Made by a program: the position numbers and the translations under genes. The notes under the pieces are model-generated. The model made no database searches, had not been told where the DNA came from, and saw nothing but the letters and a program-made list of their open reading frames with translations. This document shows, piece after piece, positions 1-4,898 of a DNA stretch of 7,523 nt. Position 1 is the first letter of the stretch. Each line of letters starts with the position of its first letter. The stretch comes from Proteobacteria bacterium CAG:495 (GTDB lineage Bacteria > Pseudomonadota > Alphaproteobacteria > RF32 > CAG-239). Location: positions 1 to 7,523 of the forward strand of contig HF995313.1 in the NCBI GenBank assembly GCA_000432275.1, given 5' to 3'.

Positions 1-291
1 GCTGCTTCGGGAACCTGTTACAAAGCCCCGGCACACACCCACAGCTACAGTTGTCCCAGCGGGTACAGCATTTCCTGCTCAAACGGATATACCGCTACCA
101 AATCTAAAGTATGTTCCTGCGGCGCAACCTCAGGAACCTGCTATAAGTGCAAATCGACAAGCGGCGGCAAATGTAAAGTAAAAGCAGAATGCGGCGGAAT
201 TTCTTACTGTTGTCCATATCCTGTACACACAATAATCGGCGGAGACTGCTCTGCTTTTGATAAAATTTGCAGTTCACTGTCGTTAATTTGA
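1..291 (+). CDS. Cys-rich repeat protein, C-terminal fragment (5' end outside window)
   Basis: An open frame runs from base 1 to a TGA at 289-291 and gives 96 residues with no start in the window, so only the C-terminus is present. Thirteen of the 96 residues are cysteine, spaced irregularly, with many Gly, Ser, Thr and Tyr. An internal repeat is visible: ASGTCYK near residues 2-8 recurs as TSGTCYK at 43-49, and the DNA matches well (bases 7-24 against 130-147). The period is 123 bases, or 41 codons. Motifs such as CPSGY, CSNGY and CSCG suggest small disulfide- or metal-stabilised modules. The cysteines and lack of hydrophobic segments fit an exported or surface protein, but the signal peptide would be outside the window. 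From memory, similar repeats occur in gut Alphaproteobacteria assemblies; function is unknown. The frame is supported by the terminator 10 bases after the stop. Confidence 0.75.
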   Translation, partial: AASGTCYKAPAHTHSYSCPSGYSISCSNGYTATKSKVCSCGATSGTCYKCKSTSGGKCKVKAECGGISYCCPYPVHTIIGGDCSAFDKICSSLSLI

Positions 292-300
292 TAAAACAGG

Positions 301-332
301 AAACCCCGGACGAAACATCCGGGGTTTATTTT
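301..332 (+). terminator. Intrinsic terminator after the Cys-rich gene
   Basis: A perfect 10-base-pair stem, AAACCCCGGA (301-310) with TCCGGGGTTT (318-327), encloses a 7-base loop and is followed by ATTTT. It begins 9 bases after the stop of the plus-strand gene. The minus-strand small gene ends at 362, so the same stem could also stop transcription from that side, although its U-tract there is poorer. Confidence 0.88.
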
Positions 333-347
333 GCAATCATATGAAGA

Positions 348-363
348 AACAATAATAATTGTT
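348..363. repeat. AT-rich palindrome at the 3' end of the small membrane protein gene
   Basis: AACAAT and ATTGTT form a perfect 6-base inverted repeat separated by AATA, overlapping the stop codon of the minus-strand gene. It is too AT-rich to be a strong terminator. It may add to the GC-rich stem at 301-327 in ending minus-strand transcripts, or be chance. Confidence 0.3.
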
Positions 364-610
364 ACTGAGCAGAAGCAGCGCCGGTGCCGACGTTGATTTC
401 TCTTTTCGGAGCATTTTTATAATCGTCAATGGCATTTTCCACGGCGTCTCCCGTATCCTGCATCATCTGTTTGCTGCCGCTTTCAACCTGGTCAACAACT
501 TCGCCGACGGTTGTCTGCTTGTCAATATTTCCCTCATAAATTCCCCGGCCGACTAAATAAATGACAATAATCAGCACCAGATAAAATAAATATTTCAAAA
601 ATGTACCCAT
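362..610 (-). CDS. Small membrane-anchored protein of unknown function (82 aa)
   Basis: I do not recognise a named family. Residues 5-21 are a strongly hydrophobic helix (Leu, Ile, Val, Tyr, Phe) with no obvious signal-peptidase site, so it is probably an N-terminal membrane anchor. The remaining 60 residues are polar and mostly acidic (VGEVVDQVESGSKQMM, then DTGDAVENAIDDYK). They look like an amphipathic helix that could form a coiled coil, followed by a flexible Gly/Ala/Ser tail. The ATG at 610 is supported by a good Shine-Dalgarno sequence, AAAGGAG, about 7 bases upstream. The gene lies downstream of the TPR gene's terminator (718-748), so it is probably transcribed on its own. A weak promoter candidate, TTGAAA-16-TATTTC, sits at 643-670 on the minus strand. 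A real gene is likely from the ribosome site and protein composition; function cannot be assigned. Confidence 0.75.
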   Translation of the reverse strand: MGTFLKYLFYLVLIIVIYLVGRGIYEGNIDKQTTVGEVVDQVESGSKQMMQDTGDAVENAIDDYKNAPKREINVGTGAASAQ

Positions 611-717
611 TTCGCTCTCCTTTGTTTAACGGTTCTGACATTGAAATAGTCTTCTCCTCCGCTCTTTCAAGTTGTTTTCGATAAATTTTATAATTTTTTT
701 CTAATATTGTAGAACAC

Positions 718-748
718 AAAAAAAGCCGGCTTTTTTACACCGGCTTTT
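718..748 (-). terminator. Intrinsic terminator of the 333-aa TPR gene
   Basis: On the minus strand AAAAGCCGG and CCGGCTTTT form a 9-base-pair stem with a 10-base loop, and the run of T continues to seven. It starts 18 bases after the stop codon of the TPR gene. The opposite strand has a C-interrupted T-rich tail (CTTCTTGTTTTT), so weaker bidirectional action is possible, but no plus-strand gene ends here. Confidence 0.85.
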
Positions 749-766
749 CTTCTTGTTTTTCTGTAA

Positions 767-1768
767 CTATAAAATTGAAGCGTCAGAACTGCCGTCAGCA
801 GCCGGAGCCGCTGAAGACGTCTCTCCGGCAGGCGTTTCCGCCGGCGGAACCAAACTTTGCAGTGTTCCGATAGCTTTTTTACGCTTAAGCTTGTTGACAA
901 ACTTCATGGAGCGCTGAGCATCCCACTTCTTTTTGCCCTCTTCGCGTTGAAAAATCTGCTGATAAACTTCAATCGCCTGGTCAAACTCGGACAACTTGGT
1001 CAAGCAGCTGGCCAGACCGTCGTAAAGTTTGTGATGATAACGATTGCCAATAATCATCTGAGCTTTCTTATAGCACTTCAACGCATCGTTAAACTTCATC
1101 ATTTTCTGATAAACGAAACCGATACTGATCCAAGCCTGAATCTCTCTGCTGTCAATATTCAAAATCTTGGTAAAGCATTTAATCGCCGCATTGTTGTCAC
1201 CCATCAGCTGATAAGTCACGCCCACGCCGTTCCATGCTTTAATGTTGTTTTTGTCGGCGGCTAAAACTTTTTTGAAAAAAGAGATGGCTCGGTCATATTG
1301 TTTGAGCTTCTGCAACGTCACGGCAACGCTTAACAAAGTCTGCGCATGCTTGTTGTCAATTTTCATTGCCTGTTCCAAAACATCCAGCGCTTCCTTATAG
1401 GCAAACATATGCTGCAAAGCAATCGCTTTGCCGTTCAGGGCTTCAAGTGATGTTTTATCAATAGCCACCGCTTCGTTAAAGCAGGTAATCGCGTCTTTGT
1501 ACAAGCCGCGCATACTCAAGGTGACGCCCTTGTTGTTCAGGACTTCAACCGAGGTGGGATTAAGGTCCAAAGCCTTGTCGAAACATTCGACCGCTTCGGT
1601 GTATTTGCTCAGCTTCTGAAAAGCAAAACCTTTGGAGTTCAAGGCTTTCCACGAACCTGGCTGTTCGGCAATTGCTGCATCAAATTGCTCAATGGCTTCT
1701 TTGTACAATCCCTGATCGAGCAGTTCTTGCCCTCTTTTATAAGAACTATTATCGTTAGATTTGACCAT
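767..1768 (-). CDS. Cytoplasmic tetratricopeptide-repeat protein (333 aa, eight TPRs)
   Basis: Eight consecutive 34-residue TPR units fill residues 8-281 (about 8-41, 42-75, 76-109, 110-143, 144-177, 178-211, 212-247, 248-281). They show the family pattern: small residues at positions 8 and 20, a Tyr or Phe near position 11, and turns such as LDLNP and IDKTS. TPR arrays are protein-binding scaffolds; no catalytic domain is present. A basic segment (KFVNKLKRKK, 289-298) and a Pro/Ala/Ser/Thr-rich flexible tail follow. There is no signal peptide or membrane segment. I chose the ATG at 1768 because AGAGAG lies 5 bases upstream; a TTG six codons earlier would overlap that ribosome site. The gene has its own promoter just after the DUF58 stop and its own terminator. 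It may still be functionally tied to the MoxR-DUF58 pair, as TPR proteins often are. Partner unknown. Confidence 0.9.
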   Translation of the reverse strand: MVKSNDNSSYKRGQELLDQGLYKEAIEQFDAAIAEQPGSWKALNSKGFAFQKLSKYTEAVECFDKALDLNPTSVEVLNNKGVTLSMRGLYKDAITCFNEAVAIDKTSLEALNGKAIALQHMFAYKEALDVLEQAMKIDNKHAQTLLSVAVTLQKLKQYDRAISFFKKVLAADKNNIKAWNGVGVTYQLMGDNNAAIKCFTKILNIDSREIQAWISIGFVYQKMMKFNDALKCYKKAQMIIGNRYHHKLYDGLASCLTKLSEFDQAIEVYQQIFQREEGKKKWDAQRSMKFVNKLKRKKAIGTLQSLVPPAETPAGETSSAAPAADGSSDASIL

Positions 1769-1773
1769 ATTTT

Positions 1774-1779
1774 CTCTCT
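1774..1779 (-). promoter_or_regulatory. Ribosome binding site deciding the TPR start
   Basis: AGAGAG on the minus strand lies 5 bases upstream of the ATG at 1768. It falls inside the reading frame of the longer TTG-initiated alternative (start at 1786), which favours the shorter protein. Confidence 0.6.
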
Positions 1780-1796
1780 TTTTCAATTATAGTTAC

Positions 1797-1807
1797 AGAA
1801 TAATTCT
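1797..1807. repeat. Short palindrome at the predicted transcription start of the TPR gene
   Basis: AGAAT-A-ATTCT is a perfect 5-base inverted repeat around one base. It lies 6-16 bases downstream of the -10 hexamer at 1814-1819, where the transcript should begin. It could be a small operator or chance in AT-rich DNA. Confidence 0.25.
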
Positions 1808-1813
1808 TCCGCA

Positions 1814-1842
1814 AATCTATCATCTTTACATTTTTTTGTCAA
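1814..1842 (-). promoter_or_regulatory. Sigma-70-type promoter for the 333-aa TPR gene
   Basis: On the minus strand a perfect -35 hexamer TTGACA (1837-1842) is followed by a 17-base spacer containing an A-tract and then TAGATT (1814-1819), which matches 4 of 6 -10 positions. It begins 9 bases after the DUF58 stop codon and predicts a leader of about 40 bases before the ATG at 1768. This makes the downstream TPR gene at least partly independent of the upstream operon. Confidence 0.7.
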
Positions 1843-1851
1843 GATTCGCGC

Positions 1852-2802
1852 CTAGAAAATTTTAAAATTATTTGCAATCTCCATATCTGTCCTGAATTCT
1901 ATCAGCTGACAGCCGAACTTGCGGCAAAAATCTTGCAGGACGGACCGCTTTTCCGCAAAATAATTCCGATAATCGTTGCGATAAACTTTTACGGCGCTGT
2001 CAAAGATAAGCCTCTTTCCGTCATACTCAGCCATATATTCCCCCGCTTTCGGCAGCAATTCCTCCAACACATCAAAAACGTTAATCAGATACAGCCGGGT
2101 CTTTTTGGATAATGCGGCCAGTTGCCGACGCAGACTCTCGCTGCCGAGACTGAAATCGCTGATTAAAAAAACCGTCGCCTGATTTTTAGCGCTTTGCTCC
2201 AGCAGTTTCAAAGATTTTGCCGCTGCCGGACCGTCATCGCCGCTGCCTTGCGGCTGCCTGATTACTGCTTCGGAAATTTCGGTAATCTTTTTGAAAACAG
2301 CCATCAGCTGCGCCCTGTTGTTTTGCGGTTTGAAAAGCCACGAATTAATCCCGTCAAACACCACGCACCCGAAACGGTCCTTGTTTTCCAGAGACTCCCA
2401 GCCCAGCAAAGCCGCCAGCTTTGCCGCCGTAACCGATTTCAGCTCTTTTCTTGTTCCAAAGAGCATTTGTGCCGACAAATCCAGCCAAATGTATATTTCG
2501 CGATCTTTCTCTTCCGCATAGAGTTTGGTATAAGGAATGTCTTTGCGCGCCGTTACCCGCCAGTCAATGTCTCGAACGTCGTCGCCGAAAGTATAGCCGC
2601 GGATTTCTTCCAGTTCCATCCCCCGCCCCTTAAAAGCCGACTTCACCTCTCCGGCCTGACGCGAAAATGTTTTGCGGCGTCTAAGACCGCGCAGATAAAC
2701 GGCATAACGGCGCATTCCGACCAGTTCTTCCAAAGTGACGAAAAGACCGTTGCCGCTTTCTCTTTCATGCTTTTTGCCAAACCATTTCGATAATGCTATC
2801 AT
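1852..2802 (-). CDS. DUF58 domain protein (von Willebrand A-like partner of MoxR)
   Basis: The 316-residue length and motifs match the short, soluble DUF58 family. The signature lies at residues 61-86: GMELEEIRGYTFGDDVRDID then WRVTAR. A Glu/Asp-rich segment follows, then the vWA-like strand IYIWLDLSAQMLFG (103-116). A later strand, VFLISDF (211-217), and the NVFDVLEELLP motif (241-251) are also typical. No signal peptide or membrane helix is seen, so it is cytoplasmic. DUF58 proteins are encoded beside MoxR ATPases and are thought to act with them in maturing or assembling other complexes. The metal-site motif, usually DxSxS, reads DLSAQ here (108-112), so metal binding may be altered. The ATG at 2802 is preceded by AGG at a fair distance, a weak ribosome site, with an in-frame TAG four codons upstream. 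It follows moxR by 90 bases, probably in one transcript. Confidence 0.93.
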   Translation of the reverse strand: MIALSKWFGKKHERESGNGLFVTLEELVGMRRYAVYLRGLRRRKTFSRQAGEVKSAFKGRGMELEEIRGYTFGDDVRDIDWRVTARKDIPYTKLYAEEKDREIYIWLDLSAQMLFGTRKELKSVTAAKLAALLGWESLENKDRFGCVVFDGINSWLFKPQNNRAQLMAVFKKITEISEAVIRQPQGSGDDGPAAAKSLKLLEQSAKNQATVFLISDFSLGSESLRRQLAALSKKTRLYLINVFDVLEELLPKAGEYMAEYDGKRLIFDSAVKVYRNDYRNYFAEKRSVLQDFCRKFGCQLIEFRTDMEIANNFKIF

Positions 2803-2892
2803 CTTTACCTGCTACAAAAACATTTTCATCGTTTTTTTGAGAATCACTTTTCCCGCAAACGCAACACCGGCATCATACCGCAATATCCGGGG

Positions 2893-3864
2893 TTACGGCA
2901 GCGGAACCTGCTTTAACAGCTTTCCGATGACCATATCCGTGGTCATTCCTTCTGCCTGGGCTTCAAAAGAAAGAATAATGCGATGACGCAAAATGTCATA
3001 AACCACGGCCTGAATGTCATCCGGCGTTACAAAATCCTTCTCGCTCAGCCAGGCATGAATTTTGGCGCAGCGGTCAAGAGCCAGCGTCGCGCGCGGACTG
3101 GCGCCGAACATAACGTAACCGGCCATTTTGGCATCATACTTTTCAGGATGCCGCGTTGCCATAATCAACTGAACCAGGTACTCTTCTACAGCCTCGCTCA
3201 TGTGAACCTTCAGCGCGGCCTTGCGGGCCTCCAAAATGTCTTCTGCATCCAGCGAAGGCACCTCTGCCGCAGGGGCAATCGCCTCTTCGTCCAGCTCTCG
3301 GCGAACCAGTCGCAGAATCTTTTTTTCCGCAGCGGCTTCCGGTTGGTCGATTTTAATATACATCAGAAAACGGTCAAGCTGCGCCTCCGGCAAATTATAA
3401 GTTCCTTCGTGCTCTATCGGGTTTTGCGTCGCCATCACCATAAACAGCTTGGGCAAAGCGTAACGCTGCCCACCAATGCTCACTTGGCGTTCGGCCATAG
3501 CCTCAAGCAGTGCGGACTGCACTTTGGCCGGTGCTCTGTTAATCTCGTCCGCCAAAATCAGATTGGCAAAAACCGGACCTTTTCGAAACTCAAACTTACC
3601 TTCCGAAGCGACATAAATTTCACTGCCGGTAATATCCGAAGGCAGCAAATCCGGCGTAAATTGAATTCGGTTGTATTTGGCCTTTATTGCCGAGGCCAAG
3701 GTCTTAATCGCTTTTGTTTTAGCCAAACCCGGCGCTCCCTCGACCAAGGCGTTGCCGTCCGCCAAAAGTGTGATAATCAGCTTGTTGACCAAGTCTTCCT
3801 GACCGATAATCTGACTGTCCATAAAAGACTTGAGGGCAATTATTTTATTTCTAATTTCAGCCAT
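2893..3864 (-). CDS. MoxR-family AAA+ ATPase
   Basis: A 323-residue single-domain AAA+ ATPase of the MoxR/RavA class. Numbered from the chosen start, Walker A is GAPGLAKT (43-50). Walker B is LILADEINRAP (102-112). Sensor 1 is ATQNP (145-149). LPEAQLDRF (158-166) carries the likely arginine finger, and GASPRA (254-259) holds the sensor 2 region of the helical lid. All ATPase residues expected for activity are present. MoxR proteins are hexameric chaperone-like ATPases that use ATP to remodel or insert cofactors into client complexes, usually with a vWA or DUF58 partner; the client is unknown here. Two ATGs are possible. The first (3870) directly abuts AAGAGG, while the second (3864) sits 6 bases from it, so I chose the second. 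The upstream TPR gene stops 20 bases away, which indicates translation from one operon message. Confidence 0.96.
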   Translation of the reverse strand: MAEIRNKIIALKSFMDSQIIGQEDLVNKLIITLLADGNALVEGAPGLAKTKAIKTLASAIKAKYNRIQFTPDLLPSDITGSEIYVASEGKFEFRKGPVFANLILADEINRAPAKVQSALLEAMAERQVSIGGQRYALPKLFMVMATQNPIEHEGTYNLPEAQLDRFLMYIKIDQPEAAAEKKILRLVRRELDEEAIAPAAEVPSLDAEDILEARKAALKVHMSEAVEEYLVQLIMATRHPEKYDAKMAGYVMFGASPRATLALDRCAKIHAWLSEKDFVTPDDIQAVVYDILRHRIILSFEAQAEGMTTDMVIGKLLKQVPLP

Positions 3865-3870
3865 TTTCAT

Positions 3871-3876
3871 CCTCTT
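3871..3876 (-). promoter_or_regulatory. Ribosome binding site deciding the moxR-family start
   Basis: AAGAGG on the minus strand touches the ATG at 3870 with no spacer but lies 6 bases from the ATG at 3864. The latter is the workable distance, so the protein should begin MAEIRNK rather than MKMAEIRNK. Confidence 0.6.
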
Positions 3877-3884
3877 GTTTTCAG

Positions 3885-4823
3885 CTAACCGTCAATCCGG
3901 TTCAAAAAGTTGTAATATTCGTCCAACACCGCCGATTTCATGGTCTCGTTTCCCATAAAATCAAACAATTCGATTGAGCGTTTATAATGAGCCTTGGCCC
4001 GCTCAAAGTCTCCGCGGCTTTTGTCAAACGCTTCTACCCTTGCCAGATACAAAAGCGATTCCGCCTCGGCATAATGGTGGGAAACTTTGCCGTACAAATA
4101 AACCGACTTCATCAACGCCTTGCGCGCATTGGCAATGTCGCGAATAATATAACGCAGACAGCCGATAGCGGACAAAGCCGAAGCCTCTCCCAGCAAATCG
4201 CCGTTTTCACGGTATAAGTCGCGGCAGCGTTCCAAAACGTCGTGAGCTTCGTCATATTCTTTGTTTTTCATCTGGATACGGGCAATGGCTCTCAGCGTTG
4301 ACGCCTCTTTAAGACTGATTCCGTCTTCTCTGAACAGCTCTGCCGCTTTTTTATATGCCGCCAAAGCGTCTGCATCACGGTTTTCCATTAAAGCAATATA
4401 GGCCTCATGGTCATAAGCGTCGCCCGACAAATCATGATTTCCGATAGCTGCCAAAACTTCCCTGGCCGTTTTCAGATATTGCCGAGCCTTGAGCAAATGC
4501 CCGCGCGCGGTTTCCAGCTTGGAAAGCTTGATTAAGGCGTCACCGTAGGTGTTTTGGGCATAATCGGCGTCTCTGACCAGTTCGGTAGCCGAGAGCAGAG
4601 CCTTTTCCGCCTCCTGATAATCATCCAGGCTGAGCTCCAACTCGCCCAACCGGGACAACACAAAGGCCTCTCCTTCAAAATCGTCGTTTTGATGATAAAG
4701 TCCGGCCGCTTTTTCATAAGCCGTCCGCGCTTCGTCATACCGGCCGGCATGCCAGAAATCATCTCCCTCCTGAAAGACTTTGGAGGCCTCGGTTACAAAT
4801 TTTCCCTGACTTGTTCGCGGCAT
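3885..4823 (-). CDS. TPR-like repeat protein, first gene of the MoxR operon (312 aa)
   Basis: About seven helical hairpin repeats of roughly 40 residues cover positions 11-295 (around 11-50, 51-93, 94-134, 135-173, 174-213, 214-253, 254-295). Each has a pattern like A..Y..A..L(Y/F)...GD..GEA..L..IG. The longer period, with an extra turn between hairpins, resembles the TPR_12/MalT-type repeats used as protein-binding scaffolds. No enzymatic domain, signal peptide or membrane segment is seen, so it is probably cytoplasmic. The ATG at 4823 has a strong ribosome site, AAGGAG, 8 bases upstream. It ends 20 bases before the MoxR-type ATPase gene, which points to a shared message and a shared task, perhaps delivering clients to the ATPase (inference). 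It is unlike the other TPR protein here in repeat length and composition, so the two are not recent duplicates. Confidence 0.9.
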   Translation of the reverse strand: MPRTSQGKFVTEASKVFQEGDDFWHAGRYDEARTAYEKAAGLYHQNDDFEGEAFVLSRLGELELSLDDYQEAEKALLSATELVRDADYAQNTYGDALIKLSKLETARGHLLKARQYLKTAREVLAAIGNHDLSGDAYDHEAYIALMENRDADALAAYKKAAELFREDGISLKEASTLRAIARIQMKNKEYDEAHDVLERCRDLYRENGDLLGEASALSAIGCLRYIIRDIANARKALMKSVYLYGKVSHHYAEAESLLYLARVEAFDKSRGDFERAKAHYKRSIELFDFMGNETMKSAVLDEYYNFLNRIDG

Positions 4824-4858
4824 CGTAAATTCTCCTTTTCAAGCTCGTAATATTATTA

Positions 4859-4887
4859 TATATATTGCCTAATAGTTAAAAAAACAA
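4859..4887 (-). promoter_or_regulatory. Candidate promoter of the TPR-MoxR-DUF58 operon
   Basis: On the minus strand TTGTTT (4882-4887) and TATATA (4859-4864) are separated by 17 bases. An overlapping, better -10 match, TATAAT (4855-4860), has a 21-base gap. The leader before the ATG at 4823 would be about 25-30 bases. This AT-rich 75-base gap must also hold the divergent helicase promoter. For that I see only a weak plus-strand candidate: TATATT at 4861-4866 without a clear -35. Confidence 0.45.
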
Positions 4888-4898
4888 GAAGATTAGAG

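Noticed and set aside
534..719. Minus-strand frame containing MSEPLNKGERNGY, preceded by GGAGGAG, overlapping the start of the small membrane protein
   Set aside because: The GGAGGAG is about 12 bases from the ATG, which is too far. The frame overlaps the better supported 82-residue gene and its ribosome site, and the product has no recognisable character.
1769..1786. Longer start (TTG at 1786) for the 333-aa TPR protein
   Set aside because: The TTG start would place the clear AGAGAG ribosome site inside the coding region, whereas the ATG at 1768 is correctly spaced from it.
2194..2793. A 199-codon plus-strand frame opposite the DUF58 gene
   Set aside because: Antisense shadow of a conserved gene, with Arg/Phe/Gln-rich composition, no domain and no supporting ribosome site or promoter.
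2983..3888. A 301-codon plus-strand frame opposite the MoxR gene
   Set aside because: It lies fully antisense to a gene with every AAA+ motif intact. Its protein is rich in Arg, His and Gln with no recognisable domain, which is typical of the antisense frame of a GC-biased coding strand.
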